The notes beneath the pieces were generated by a model. It was not told the origin of the DNA. It saw only the letters and a program-made list of their open reading frames with translations, and did no database searches. This document shows, piece by piece, positions 7,957 through 17,018 of a stretch of DNA of 64,000 nt (positions within the stretch are counted from its first letter, which is position 1; every line of letters starts with the position of its first letter). Where the stretch lies: positions 682,001 to 746,000 of the forward strand of contig NZ_JAFEUU010000001.1 of assembly GCF_017355885.1 (NCBI RefSeq), given 5' to 3'. The translations under genes and the position numbers were made by a program. Origin of the DNA: Sabulicella rubraurantiaca (lineage in GTDB: Bacteria > Pseudomonadota > Alphaproteobacteria > Acetobacterales > Acetobacteraceae).

Positions 7957-9956
7957 GAGAGTTGCTGGCGCCACGCAGCATCGCCCTGATCGGCGCTTCG
8001 GCCGACGCGTCGCGGCTGACGGCGCGACCCCAGCGCTATCTGCGCCGCCACGGCTTCGGCGGGACGCTGCACCTCGTTCATCCCCGCGCCAACGAGATCG
8101 GCGGCGAGGCGACGCGTCCCGAAATCCCGGATGGCGTGGATTTCGCCTACATTCTGCTCGGCACCGAGCATGTGGAGGCGCAGGTCGCGGAGGCGGCGCG
8201 CAAGGGCGCGAAGCTCTGCTGCATACTGGCCGACGGCTTCGCCGAGGCGGGGCCGGAGGGCGAGGAGCGTCAGCGCCGCGTGGTGGAAGCAGCGCGGGTG
8301 GGCGGGATGCGCGTCCTTGGCCCCAACTCCATGGGGATGGTGAACCTGCAGGACCACATCGCCTGCACGGTGAACGCGGCGCTGGAGGCGGAGAGCCTGC
8401 TGGCCGGGCGCGTCGCGCTGGTTTCGCAATCAGGCTCCATGATGGGCGCCATCCTGTCGCGCGGTGCGGCCCGTGGCCTGGGCTTCTCGCACCTGATCGG
8501 TACGGGGAACGAAGCCGATTTGTCGGCGGGCGACATCGCCGGGATGCTGGTGGACGACCCCGGCGTGGACGCTGTGATGCTGTTCCTGGAGGCGATCCGC
8601 GCGCCGGAGGCCTATGCGGCGGCGGCGGCGAAGGCGCATCGCCACGGCAAGCCGATCATCGCCTTCAAGCTCGGCCGCTCCGAGTACGGGGCGGAGTTGG
8701 CGGCCTCGCACACCGGCGCCCTGGCCGGCAGCGATGCCTCGGTGGATGCCTTCTTCCGCGCCCATGGCATACTCCGCGCGACGACGCTGGAAGGCTTCCT
8801 GGAGCTTCCCTCCCTCGCCATCGGCCAGCGCGCCATGGCGCGGCCAGCCGCGGTGTCGGTGCTGACCACCACAGGCGGGGGCGGCGCCATGGCAGTGGAT
8901 GCGCTGGGCGTCGCGGGGGTCGAGGCACGCGCGCCCGACACGGTAGCCGCCGAGGCGCTTTCGGCGGTGGGGATGCGCGCTGGGGCGCGCCTGCTCGACA
9001 TGACCTTGGCCGGAACCAAGCCGGACCGCATTCAGGCCGCGATCCAGGCGCTGGACCAGGACAAGGAAACCGCGGTGATCGTGCCGGTGATCGGCTCCTC
9101 CGCGCAGTTCCGCCCCGCCGACGCGGTGGCGGGCATCGTCGCGGCCCGTCCGCGCAAGCCGATCGCCGCCTTCCTGGTGCCGCAGGCCGATGCGTCCCTG
9201 CACCTGCTCGCCCAAGCCGGCATCGCAGGGTTCCGCACGCCCGAATCCCTGGCAGATGCGTTGCGTGCCTTCCTGTCCTGGCGTCCGCCACGGCCGGTCG
9301 TGGCAGACGCCCCTGCCCTCTCGCTACCCGCGGAGCCAGACGAGGCCGAGGCGCGGGAGGCGCTGGCCGCACTCGGCCTCGCGAGCGCGTGGTCGCGCTT
9401 CGACGAGGAGCCACCGCCCGGCCTGCGCTACCCCGTTGCGCTGAAGATCCTGTCGCCCGATCTCGCCCACAAGACCGAGATCGGCGGGGTCGCGCTCGGC
9501 GTCCGGGACGAAGCGGCGCTGCGTCGGGAAATGGAGGCGATGCGCGAACGCGTCCGATCGGCCGCGCCCCAGGCACGGCTGCGCGGCTTCCTGGCGCAGC
9601 CGATGGTGCGTCCGCTGGCGGAGGCGATTCTCGGCTACCGGCGCAGCCCCGAGGTAGGGCCGATCGTGATGCTCGGCGCAGGCGGCGTCCTGGCGGAGTT
9701 GCACCGCGACGTGTCGCTCCGCCTCGCCCCGGTGGATGAGGAATCAGCCCGCGAGATGATCGCGGAGGTGCGCGCCTTGCACGTGGTGCAGGGCTTCCGC
9801 AACCTGCCACGCGGGGACATGGATGCCCTGGCCCGCGCCATCGTCGCCATCTCGCGCCTCGCCCTTGCGCCCGAGATCGCCGAAGCCGAGGTGAATCCCC
9901 TGATGATCCATGAGAGCGGCCTGACCGTCGCCGATGCCTGGGTGGTACGCCGATGA
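7953..9956 (+). CDS. NDP-forming acyl-CoA synthetase (acetate--CoA ligase family)
   Basis: Single-chain NDP-forming acyl-CoA synthetase of 667 residues. Order: CoA-binding Rossmann domain (about 1-130, APRSIALIGAS), succinyl-CoA-ligase-like domain (140-290) with phosphohistidine H253 in ASHTGALAGS, a linker CoA-ligase domain, and an ATP-grasp domain (about 445-667, PVALKILSPDLAHKTEIGGV). It makes acyl-CoA from acid, ATP and CoA in the cytoplasm. ATG overlaps the dehydrogenase stop (ATGA). Substrate unknown; the neighbours suggest it supplies the acyl-CoA for the pathway. Confidence 0.9.
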   Translation: MRELLAPRSIALIGASADASRLTARPQRYLRRHGFGGTLHLVHPRANEIGGEATRPEIPDGVDFAYILLGTEHVEAQVAEAARKGAKLCCILADGFAEAGPEGEERQRRVVEAARVGGMRVLGPNSMGMVNLQDHIACTVNAALEAESLLAGRVALVSQSGSMMGAILSRGAARGLGFSHLIGTGNEADLSAGDIAGMLVDDPGVDAVMLFLEAIRAPEAYAAAAAKAHRHGKPIIAFKLGRSEYGAELAASHTGALAGSDASVDAFFRAHGILRATTLEGFLELPSLAIGQRAMARPAAVSVLTTTGGGGAMAVDALGVAGVEARAPDTVAAEALSAVGMRAGARLLDMTLAGTKPDRIQAAIQALDQDKETAVIVPVIGSSAQFRPADAVAGIVAARPRKPIAAFLVPQADASLHLLAQAGIAGFRTPESLADALRAFLSWRPPRPVVADAPALSLPAEPDEAEAREALAALGLASAWSRFDEEPPPGLRYPVALKILSPDLAHKTEIGGVALGVRDEAALRREMEAMRERVRSAAPQARLRGFLAQPMVRPLAEAILGYRRSPEVGPIVMLGAGGVLAELHRDVSLRLAPVDEESAREMIAEVRALHVVQGFRNLPRGDMDALARAIVAISRLALAPEIAEAEVNPLMIHESGLTVADAWVVRR

Positions 9957-10759
9957 AGCACCTCCTCGCCGCACGTTACGGACAATTGCCCTTCGCGCCG
10001 CCCGAAGGTGATGCGCCGGAGGGACTTCGCCTCATCCTCGACCGCCGCGTGACGCGTCGCTTCTCCGCGAGCGAGGTCGAGGACGGTGTGCTGAACCTCG
10101 TGCTGGCCGGGGCGCAATCCGCCCCGTCCAAGAGCGACCTCCAGCAATACAGCATCCTCGTGCTGCGCGACGCGACGAAGCGGCGCCGCATTGCAGAGGC
10201 GATCGGCTCCATGCCCTGGATCGTCGATGCGCCGGTCTTCCTGCTCTTCTGCGCCGACCTTCGCCGCAACCGCGCCATCGGCGAGCGCGTCGGGCGGCCG
10301 AACCGCAACGACAATCTGGACAGCTTCCTGAACGGCACGGTGGACACGGCTCTCGCCTTGGGCTTCGCGGTGATGGCCGCCGAGGCGCTGGGCCTCGGCA
10401 GCTGCCCGGTCAGCTACGTTCGGAACCACCTGGACCTGATGCGGGAACTCGCTGCGCTGCCTGATGGCGTCTTTCCTGTCGCCGGGCTGGCGCTCGGCTG
10501 GCCGGAGACACGGAACGAGGTCTCGGCACGGCTGCCGCCAGAGGTCGTCGTCCACCGGGAGGCCTATTCCGACGCCTCCCCTGAGCCTATCGCCGTCTAC
10601 GACGCCGCGCGGCCGCGTGCCAAGCCACGCTACCCGAATGTTCACGGTCCTGCGCCGGAGGGCTGCACCTGGAGCGAGAACGTGGCGCGGCAGTTATCCG
10701 TGCCGGAACGAGCGGAGTTTCGTGCCTGGCTGGAGGCCCATGGCTTCACCCTGCGCTGA
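9953..10759 (+). CDS. Nitroreductase-family NAD(P)H:FMN oxidoreductase
   Basis: FMN-dependent nitroreductase fold, 268 residues, closest in shape to NfsA-type enzymes: RRVTRRF near the N-terminus binds the flavin phosphate, QSAPSKSDLQQYS follows, then the long helical centre and GLALGWPE. It reduces nitro, quinone or other electron-poor groups with NAD(P)H. ATG overlaps the preceding stop by four bases, so it belongs to the acyl-CoA operon. Its role there is unknown; the C-terminal 70 residues (from about SPEPIAVYD) are a subfamily extension. Confidence 0.85.
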   Translation: MKHLLAARYGQLPFAPPEGDAPEGLRLILDRRVTRRFSASEVEDGVLNLVLAGAQSAPSKSDLQQYSILVLRDATKRRRIAEAIGSMPWIVDAPVFLLFCADLRRNRAIGERVGRPNRNDNLDSFLNGTVDTALALGFAVMAAEALGLGSCPVSYVRNHLDLMRELAALPDGVFPVAGLALGWPETRNEVSARLPPEVVVHREAYSDASPEPIAVYDAARPRAKPRYPNVHGPAPEGCTWSENVARQLSVPERAEFRAWLEAHGFTLR

Positions 10760-11366
10760 TCGACGCCGCGTCCGTCCGCGCGACGCGGCGAGCCTGCTTC
10801 TCTACCGGGAATCCCGCACGCGTGGGGTCGAGTTGCTGATGGGCCGCCGCCATCGCGACCTGCGCTTCATGCCCGGGATGCTGGTCTTCCCCGGTGGGCG
10901 GGTGGACCGGGCGGATTACCGCGCGCCCGTCGCGGCGGCGCTTCGGGGCGACACCGTCGCGCAACTGGGATTTTCCGCGCGGCCCTCCCTCGCCAAGGCG
11001 CTGGGCGTCTGCGCGGCGCGCGAATTGGAGGAGGAAACCGGGCTGCGCCTCGGCGGAAAGGCACCCGATCTATCGGGGCTGGCCTACCTGACCCGCGCCA
11101 TCACGCCGGCGACCTTCCCCATCCGCTTCCACGCGCGCTTCCTCCTCGCCCCGGCCGAGATGGCTCAAGGCGAGATGCGCGGATCTGGCGAGCTGGAGGA
11201 ACTCCGCTTCTTCACCCCCGACGAATTCGCCAACGCGCCGCATGCGCGGATCACGGCGATGATCGTGGAAGAGTTCCTGCGTTGGCGGCGCGATCCGGCG
11301 CGGCCGCTCATCCGCATCACCGGCAAGGATTCGCGCCATCCGGAGCGTCTACGCCAGCGCCCATAG
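10740..11366 (+). CDS. Nudix hydrolase, NUDT19/CoA-diphosphatase-like
   Basis: Nudix hydrolase of 208 residues. The Nudix box is split: the Gly-rich part FPGGRVDRAD (residues 50-59) and the metal-binding AARELEEETGL (92-102) lie about 40 residues apart instead of the usual 14, as in NUDT19/RP2-type peroxisomal CoA diphosphatases, which cleave CoA and acyl-CoA to phosphopantetheines and 3',5'-ADP. The chosen ATG (10740) lies inside the end of the nitroreductase gene; the longer open frame upstream is a shadow. It would fit a CoA-ester operon. Its 3' end overlaps the convergent hydrolase by 18 bases. Confidence 0.85.
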   Translation: MASPCADRRRVRPRDAASLLLYRESRTRGVELLMGRRHRDLRFMPGMLVFPGGRVDRADYRAPVAAALRGDTVAQLGFSARPSLAKALGVCAARELEEETGLRLGGKAPDLSGLAYLTRAITPATFPIRFHARFLLAPAEMAQGEMRGSGELEELRFFTPDEFANAPHARITAMIVEEFLRWRRDPARPLIRITGKDSRHPERLRQRP

Positions 11367-12230
11367 CCCGTCGCGGTGGGTGGCGGCGCCCTCCTCTTCC
11401 AGCATGAGGAGTTGCGCGAGCATCGAGCGCCCCGCCGCCTTGATCAGCCGCGGGTCCATCGGGCCATAGACCGGGCCGACCAGCGCCTCGAGCGGTGCCG
11501 GTCCATGCTCGCGTAGCGCGGCGAGGATGCGCTGCTCCCGTCGCCGCCGGTGCACGGACAGCGCGTCCAGGAAGGGCATCGGGTCGGGCAGGTGCGGGCC
11601 GTGGCCGGGCAAATAGAGGCGGTCCTCCCCCTCGCGCAGCCGAAGGCGGCCGAGGCTGTCCATGTAGGCGCGCATGGAACCATCGGGTGGCGAGACGACG
11701 CTGGTGGACCAGGACATGACGTGGTCGGCACTGAACAACACGCCGCTGCCCTCCAGCGCGAAGCACAGGTGGTTTCCGCAGTGGCCGGGCGTGAACAGCG
11801 CGCGAAGCCGCCAATCCGCGCCATCCACCATCGCCTCATCCGCCAGGGCGATGTCGGGCACAAATTCGTGGTCGCCACCCTCCTGCCCTGCCTCGGGTGG
11901 CGTGGCGTGCGGGCCATACCCGAGCGTCGGCGCGCCGGTCAGTGCGGCAAGGCGCCGAGCCCCAGGCGAATGGTCCCGATGCGTGTGGGAAACGAGGATG
12001 TGCGTGATGCGCTCGCCCGAGGTCGCCGCCATGATGGCCTGGAGGTGCCGCTCATCCTCCGGCCCGGGGTCGATCACCGCGACGGATCCGCCCCCGCCGA
12101 CGAGGTAGGTGTTGGTCCCACGGAAGGTGAAGGCCGAGGGGTTGTCGCACAGGATGCGGCGGATGCCCGGCGCCACCTGCTCCGCCTCGCCGGGCGGGAG
12201 TGAATCATCGCGCAGGAAGGGAACATTCAT
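11349..12230 (-). CDS. Metallo-beta-lactamase-fold hydrolase, LACTB2/glyoxalase II-like
   Basis: MBL-fold hydrolase of 293 residues. The metal motif HTHRDH is at 82-87, followed by GHCGNH, SADHVM and LPGHGP as the further ligands. The C-terminal winged-helix-like tail (ALREHGPAPLEALVGPVYG...) is found in LACTB2-type proteins, which include endoribonucleases and thioester hydrolases. ATG at 12230 overlaps the stop of the upstream DMT gene (12227-12229). The much longer open frame past this ATG is a shadow of the DMT gene. Substrate unknown. Confidence 0.88.
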   Translation of the reverse strand: MNVPFLRDDSLPPGEAEQVAPGIRRILCDNPSAFTFRGTNTYLVGGGGSVAVIDPGPEDERHLQAIMAATSGERITHILVSHTHRDHSPGARRLAALTGAPTLGYGPHATPPEAGQEGGDHEFVPDIALADEAMVDGADWRLRALFTPGHCGNHLCFALEGSGVLFSADHVMSWSTSVVSPPDGSMRAYMDSLGRLRLREGEDRLYLPGHGPHLPDPMPFLDALSVHRRRREQRILAALREHGPAPLEALVGPVYGPMDPRLIKAAGRSMLAQLLMLEEEGAATHRDGLWALA

Positions 12231-13120
12231 CGCCGGATTTTCCGCACCATCTCTCGGTGCATGATGTAGAGACCTGCCGCGACGATCAACGTGGCGCCGA
12301 CCAGCGTCCAGAGCGTCGGCTGGTCGCCGAAGACGAGCAGGCCTAACAGGATGGACCACAGAATGCCGCTGTAGGAGAAGGCGCCCAGCGCCGAAACCTG
12401 CGCGCTGGCATAGGCCTCGGTCAGCAGCACCTGCGCCACGCCGCCGATGATCCCGGTGGCGAGTAGCAGGAGCCAGCCCTCCATCGAGGGATTCACCCAG
12501 ACGAAGGGCATGGCGAGGCCGGTGAACCCGGTCATCAGCAGCGATTGCCAGAGAACGATGGTGCCCGAACGCTCGGTGGAGGAAAGGGACCGGACCAGCA
12601 GCGTCGTCGCGGCGGAGAAGACGCCATGCGCAACCGCCGCCGCCATGCCCATTGCCGCTGCCCGCGTGACCTCGCCCCCGAAGGCGCCCTTGCCCAGCGC
12701 GATGACCATGATGCCGAGGAACCCGCCTGCCACCGCGCCGAAGCGGTGCACCCCCACCTTCTCGCCCAGGAACGGGATGGCCAGCAGCGTGACGAAGACC
12801 GGCGTGGTGTAGGTGAGCGCGGTCTGCTCCGCGAGCGGCAGGACTGAAAGCGCGAAGAAGGAGCACGCCATGGCCGTGGTGCCGGTCGCAGCCCGCAGCA
12901 CGTGCTGCCAGGGCCGCTTGGTGCGGAGCGTCGCGCCGTCGCGCGTGCGGAGCACGATCAGCAACACGACCGGCACGGCAAGGGCAGAGCGGAAGAACAT
13001 GACCTGGAGGAAGTGAAGCTCCTCCGAGGCCAGTTTCACGAAGACGTTCATCGCGGCAAAGAGAGCGGTCGCGGCCAGCATGCAGGCCGCGCCCCGCCGC
13101 ATGTCATGACGCAGCGGCAC
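12227..13120 (-). CDS. DMT-family permease with EamA domains (1)
   Basis: Integral membrane protein of 297 residues with about ten hydrophobic helices forming two EamA repeats (ATALFAAMNVFVKLA and GVFSAATTLLVRSLS regions). Drug/metabolite transporters of this type export small metabolites such as amino acids. It starts at GTG 13120 with a GGAAAGG site; an ATG six codons in (13102) is the alternative. It follows a second, distinct EamA permease head to tail (17-base overlap), suggesting a duplicated or heteromeric pair. Confidence 0.87.
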   Translation of the reverse strand: MPLRHDMRRGAACMLAATALFAAMNVFVKLASEELHFLQVMFFRSALAVPVVLLIVLRTRDGATLRTKRPWQHVLRAATGTTAMACSFFALSVLPLAEQTALTYTTPVFVTLLAIPFLGEKVGVHRFGAVAGGFLGIMVIALGKGAFGGEVTRAAAMGMAAAVAHGVFSAATTLLVRSLSSTERSGTIVLWQSLLMTGFTGLAMPFVWVNPSMEGWLLLLATGIIGGVAQVLLTEAYASAQVSALGAFSYSGILWSILLGLLVFGDQPTLWTLVGATLIVAAGLYIMHREMVRKIRR

Positions 13121-14042
13121 GTCTCGCCCTTTCCTCGGCGCGGCGCACCCGTTCCCGGTGCAGGTTGTAGATGCCGGCTCCGACCACGATCCCAGCGCCG
13201 GTCAGCGTCGTCCAGGCCGGCACCTCGCCGAATATCATGAAGCCGAGGGCGAGGCCCCAGAGCAGCGGCGTGTACTCCAGCGGCGCCAGCGCGGCGATGT
13301 TCGCCAAGGCGAAGCCGCGCGCGAAGAGCAGGTGCGCCACCGCATTGGACACGCCGAAGAACACCAGCAGCGCCACCATCCAGGCCGAGGGGAAGAGGTC
13401 CGGACCATCCGCATCCGGCCAGAACATGCTGAAGGGCAAAACCGCCAGGCCGAAGGGGACGTGAGTCAGCATCAGCCAGAAAGCGATGGTCTGCGGTGTG
13501 TCGGTGCTGGCCAGGGTGCGGGTCCAGATCCGGCTCACTGCCATTCCGCACACCCCGACCAGCAGCAGCGCCGCCTCCCAGCGCCAGAGATCGCCGCCGG
13601 GCTGGAGCATGAACAGCACGCCGCAGAACCCCACGGCGCAGGAGGTCCAGCGCCGCCAGCCCACCTTCTCGCCCAGCATGGGGATGGCGAGCAGCGTCAT
13701 CAGCAGAGGCGCTGCCGCGGCCACCGCGTAGCTGTCGGCGAGGCCGAGGCCCGACATCCAGACATAGTACCAGAGCACCGAGACGGTGCAGTGCAGGGAG
13801 GAGCGGGCGAGGACTAGCGTCCCGCGCCGCGGCCAAAGCCCCCTTCCGCGCGCCATGATCGCGACGGCGAGCGACCCCACCAACCCGCGCCACAGCATCG
13901 CCCCCGCCACCCCGATCTCGGGCAGCAGGAACTTCACCGCGGCGTCGGCGAAGGAGATGACGGCATAGCCGGTCGCGGCATAGGCGAGGCCGCGCACCGC
14001 CGCCTCGCCGGAGGTGGCGCGGCCGGTCAGGGGTTCAGCCAA
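13104..14042 (-). CDS. DMT-family permease with EamA domains (2)
   Basis: Second EamA-type permease, about 312 residues, ten predicted helices (YAVISFADAAVKFLLP to TLTGAGIVVGAGIYNLHRERV). The start is uncertain: TTG at 14042 overlaps the stop of the upstream hydratase and is preceded by GAGG, while GTG at 13997 would give 297 residues. The open frame further upstream is a shadow. It shares the EYTP..WGLALGFMIFGE pattern of the repeat-2 half with its neighbour but is clearly diverged. Transported compound unknown. Confidence 0.85.
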   Translation of the reverse strand: MAEPLTGRATSGEAAVRGLAYAATGYAVISFADAAVKFLLPEIGVAGAMLWRGLVGSLAVAIMARGRGLWPRRGTLVLARSSLHCTVSVLWYYVWMSGLGLADSYAVAAAAPLLMTLLAIPMLGEKVGWRRWTSCAVGFCGVLFMLQPGGDLWRWEAALLLVGVCGMAVSRIWTRTLASTDTPQTIAFWLMLTHVPFGLAVLPFSMFWPDADGPDLFPSAWMVALLVFFGVSNAVAHLLFARGFALANIAALAPLEYTPLLWGLALGFMIFGEVPAWTTLTGAGIVVGAGIYNLHRERVRRAEERARRAAAS

Positions 14043-14859
14043 GCACGGCCTCGGCCGCCATGCAGGTCGCGCCCGATGCGTCGCGGGTCTCAGCCCGCGC
14101 GGCCTCCCCCTCGATGCGTGCCAGCACGTCCAGGCGGTTGCCGGCAAAGGCCGGGCGAGCGCCGCGGAAGGCGAAGCGCAGCAGGCGCATGCCGGGCGCC
14201 GCGTCCAGCATGGCCTGCGCCATGAGCGTCGCCTGCAGCGGTCCATGGACAACGAGGCCGGGGTAACCCTCCTCGCCCGTCACGTAGGGGAAGTCGTAAT
14301 GGATGCGGTGGCCATTGCCGGTCAGGGCCGAGTACCGGAACAGCATCAGCGCGTCGGGCACCAGGCTCCGCGTGGTGGTGGCACCGAAGTCCGGTGCGGC
14401 TGGGGCGGGCTTCACCGCCGCGCCCTCGGCGCCGCGATACACGATGTCGTGCTCCTCGCGCAGCACCGGGCCGCGCGGCCCCTCGATCTCGTGCGCCACC
14501 GTCACGAAGACCAGCCGGCCGGAACCGCCCGCCTTTTCCTTCACGGAAAGGATAGTGGAGCGGCGCGTCACGCGGTCCTCGGCGCGCAGGGCGCTGGGTC
14601 CGAATTCCAGCCTTCCGCCCGCCCACATGCGGCGCGGCAGGTCATGCACGGGCGGCAGGAAGCCGCCGCGCTTGGGATGGCCGTCGGGGCCGATGCCGTC
14701 CGGGCGGCGCCAATCCTGGAACAGCATCCAGTGCCAGAGCGGCGGGACATCGCCCTCCGGCGTCGGGAGATCCAGCGTGGCCGCCAGCCCGGCGACGAGG
14801 CGCGGATCCAGCCGGTCCTCGGCCGTCTCGCTCCGTCCCACATAGGTGGCGTGGTCCAT
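14035..14859 (-). CDS. FAS1-like dehydratase / mesaconyl-C4-CoA hydratase-like protein
   Basis: MaoC/hot-dog double-domain hydratase of 274 residues. The start GRSETAEDRLDPRLVAGLAATLD and the C-terminal FPYVTGEEGYPGLVVHGPLQATLM match the FAS1-like dehydratase group that includes mesaconyl-C4-CoA and 3-methylfumaryl-CoA hydratases. Such enzymes hydrate enoyl-CoAs in C5 dicarboxylate routes. ATG 14859 is chosen because the conserved segment follows directly; upstream the frame is a shadow of the divergent methyltransferase. Exact substrate is inferred only from family. Confidence 0.82.
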   Translation of the reverse strand: MDHATYVGRSETAEDRLDPRLVAGLAATLDLPTPEGDVPPLWHWMLFQDWRRPDGIGPDGHPKRGGFLPPVHDLPRRMWAGGRLEFGPSALRAEDRVTRRSTILSVKEKAGGSGRLVFVTVAHEIEGPRGPVLREEHDIVYRGAEGAAVKPAPAAPDFGATTTRSLVPDALMLFRYSALTGNGHRIHYDFPYVTGEEGYPGLVVHGPLQATLMAQAMLDAAPGMRLLRFAFRGARPAFAGNRLDVLARIEGEAARAETRDASGATCMAAEAVLG

Positions 14860-14941
14860 GGCTGCACATCCCCTGGTTGCTGGCGCCGGCATCCTTGTCA
14901 CAGGACGGCATGGCAGCAAGGTGGCGGGGCGCCGCCCTGCC

Positions 14942-15727
14942 ATGCGGCCGTCATTTCCTGGACTTGCCACCGCCCGATTCACGGGCGACACGCCCCTTGT
15001 GGAGCAGGCCGAATACGCACTGATGGATGCGGTCGAGGATCGCATGTGGTGGTACCGCGCCCTGCACCGGCGTGCGGAGGCGCTGCTGCGCCCCCTTCCG
15101 GATGGCGGGAGCGTGCTGGATGCGGGCTGCGGCACGGGTGGCTTCCTGCGCCGCCTGCGTTCCGCACGGCCGGGGCTGCGGCTGTTCGGCTTGGAATATG
15201 CCGAGGCCGCGGCGTGCCGCGCGCGGGAGAAGACCGGCGCCGCGATCGCGTCCGGCACCGTCAACGCCCTGCCCTTTCCCGATGGCTGCTTCGATGCCGT
15301 CGCCAGCTTCGACGTGCTATCGCACCGCGCCGTCGAGCCAAGCGAGGCGCTGGCAGAGTTCCGGCGGGTGCTGCGTCCCGGCGGAATGCTGGCACTGAAC
15401 CTTCCGGCTCATGAATGGCTGCGCTCGGCCCATGATGCACGGGTGCACAATGCCCGCCGCTTCAGCCAAGCCGGCGCGCGGGCGATGCTTGAAGCGGCCG
15501 GGTTCGGCACAGTGCGGGCGCGGCACTGGAACTCGCTCCTGCTGCCGCTGATGCTGCTGCAGCGTCGGGTCCTGGCTCGGCGCGACGACGCCGCCTCCGA
15601 CGTCACGGAATATCCGCCCTGGCTGGACCGGGCGCTCTTCGCCGCCACTGAGGCCGAATGGGGGCTGGCCCGCGCCGGGCTGCCTTTCCCGGCTGGCGGT
15701 TCCCTCCTCCTCACCGCCACGCGCTGA
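14942..15727 (+). CDS. Class I SAM-dependent methyltransferase
   Basis: Methyltransferase of about 261 residues with the SAM motif SVLDAGCGTGGFL, post-motif FGLEYAEAA, PFPDGCFDAVASFDVLSH and RVLRPGGMLALNLP. A C-terminal segment with LLLPLMLLQRRV is hydrophobic, as in methyltransferases acting on lipid-linked sugars. The start is uncertain (ATG 14942; GTG 14999 would begin just before VEQAEYALMDAVEDRMWWYRAL). It lies 8 bases before a membrane glycosyltransferase, so it may modify the same envelope lipid. Confidence 0.82.
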   Translation: MRPSFPGLATARFTGDTPLVEQAEYALMDAVEDRMWWYRALHRRAEALLRPLPDGGSVLDAGCGTGGFLRRLRSARPGLRLFGLEYAEAAACRAREKTGAAIASGTVNALPFPDGCFDAVASFDVLSHRAVEPSEALAEFRRVLRPGGMLALNLPAHEWLRSAHDARVHNARRFSQAGARAMLEAAGFGTVRARHWNSLLLPLMLLQRRVLARRDDAASDVTEYPPWLDRALFAATEAEWGLARAGLPFPAGGSLLLTATR

Positions 15728-15735
15728 GAGCCCCC

Positions 15736-16686
15736 ATGAACGACACCCATCCCGTCGGCCTTTCGGTCGTCATCCCGGTTTATCGCGGCGCCACGACGAT
15801 CGGCCGCCTGGTCGCCGCCCTGTCCGAGCTTCGCCCTGAAGGCGGCATCGAGATCGTGCTGGTCAATGACGGCAGCCCGGACAATTCCGGCGAGGTCTGC
15901 CGCCAGCTGGTGCGTGAGGCGAAGGTGCCCATCACCTTCGTCGAGCATGCGCGTAACTTCGGCGAGCACAACGCCGTGATGACCGGCTTCCGCCACGCGC
16001 GCGGCGCCTACGTCATCAACATGGATGACGATCTCCAGAACCCGCCGGAGGAGGTGGTGCGCCTCTACGACCACGCACGGCTGGGCGGCTGGGACGTGGT
16101 CTACACCCGCTACGCGGTGAAGGAGCACGAGGGCTGGCGGAACCTCGGCAGCCGCTTCGCCAACAAGGTGGCGGACTTGCTGCTGGACAAGCCGAAGGGG
16201 CTCTACCTCTCCTCCTTCCGCTGCTGTTCCGCCCTCGTGGTGCGTGAGGTGACGAAATATTCGGGCCCCTATCCCTATATCGACGGGCTGATCATGCAAG
16301 TGACGCAGCGCATCACCACGTTGGAGGTGGCGCACTACCCGCGCGTCGAGGGCCAGTCCAACTACACGCTCCGTCGCCTCGTCCGGCTCTGGCTGAACCT
16401 CGCCACGAATTTTTCGCTCCTGCCACTACGCCTCGCCATCATCGCGGGGGTGGCGATGGGCGTGCTGGGCTTCCTCGTTGCGATCTTCGTGCTGGTGGAA
16501 GCGCTGTTCGGAGAGACGCCATCCGGCTGGGCCTCCTCCATGATGATCACGCTGCTGGTTTCGGGCGTGCAGTTCCTGATCCTGGGCGTGCTGGGCGAGT
16601 ATGTGGGCCGGGCCTTCCTCTCGGCGAACGGGAAGCCGCAGGGCGTGGTGCGCGAGGTGAAGCACGGCGGGGAGGAGCACCCGTGA
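15736..16686 (+). CDS. Membrane glycosyltransferase family 2, DPM1/ArnC-like
   Basis: GT2 enzyme of 316 residues: SVVIPVYRG at the N-terminus, LVNDGSPDNS for nucleotide binding, NMDDDLQNP as the DxD metal motif, then two C-terminal membrane helices (IIAGVAMGVLGFLVAIFVLV and MMITLLVSGVQFLILGVLGEYVGR). This form moves a sugar from a nucleotide onto polyprenyl phosphate at the inner membrane. It overlaps the following small membrane gene by four bases; together they look like ArnC plus an ArnE/F-type flippase part, though no other arn gene is here. Confidence 0.9.
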   Translation: MNDTHPVGLSVVIPVYRGATTIGRLVAALSELRPEGGIEIVLVNDGSPDNSGEVCRQLVREAKVPITFVEHARNFGEHNAVMTGFRHARGAYVINMDDDLQNPPEEVVRLYDHARLGGWDVVYTRYAVKEHEGWRNLGSRFANKVADLLLDKPKGLYLSSFRCCSALVVREVTKYSGPYPYIDGLIMQVTQRITTLEVAHYPRVEGQSNYTLRRLVRLWLNLATNFSLLPLRLAIIAGVAMGVLGFLVAIFVLVEALFGETPSGWASSMMITLLVSGVQFLILGVLGEYVGRAFLSANGKPQGVVREVKHGGEEHP

Positions 16687-17018
16687 ACATCCATTGGGCG
16701 GCGCTGATCGCCGCCATCTGCTCCTCCATGGTCGGTCAGGTGCTGCTGAAGACGGGGGCTGGCGCTGCGGGCGGCTTCATCGCGCAGATCTTCCGCCCGA
16801 CGACGCTATTTGGCCTCTGCCTTTATGGCGGCAGCGCCTTCCTCTACATCTTCGCGCTGCGCCGCATTCCGATGAGCGTCGCCCTGCCCTGCACCGCCGC
16901 CAGCTACGCCATCATCGCGCTGGTCGGCTGGTGGTTCTTCGGCGAGGCGATGGGGATGCAGAAGGTCGCGGCCATCCTCTTCATCGTGACCGGGGTGGCG
17001 CTGCTCGCCACGGCGTGA
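16683..17018 (+). CDS. Small four-helix EamA/SMR-type membrane protein
   Basis: Protein of 111 residues with four hydrophobic helices and the SMR-like features QVLLKTGA in helix 1 and ALPCTAASYAIIALVGWWFFGE in helix 3-4. Its position directly after a polyprenyl-phosphate glycosyltransferase (GTG start in GTGA overlap) resembles ArnE-type flippase subunits rather than multidrug EmrE. It probably helps move a lipid-linked sugar across the inner membrane. The 3' third is overlapped on the other strand by the serine hydrolase reading frame. Confidence 0.85.
   Translation: MNIHWAALIAAICSSMVGQVLLKTGAGAAGGFIAQIFRPTTLFGLCLYGGSAFLYIFALRRIPMSVALPCTAASYAIIALVGWWFFGEAMGMQKVAAILFIVTGVALLATA

Noticed and set aside
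13104-14042. The two adjacent DMT permeases as one split gene
   Set aside because: Each has a full ten-helix length and its own start; they overlap head to tail without a frameshift.
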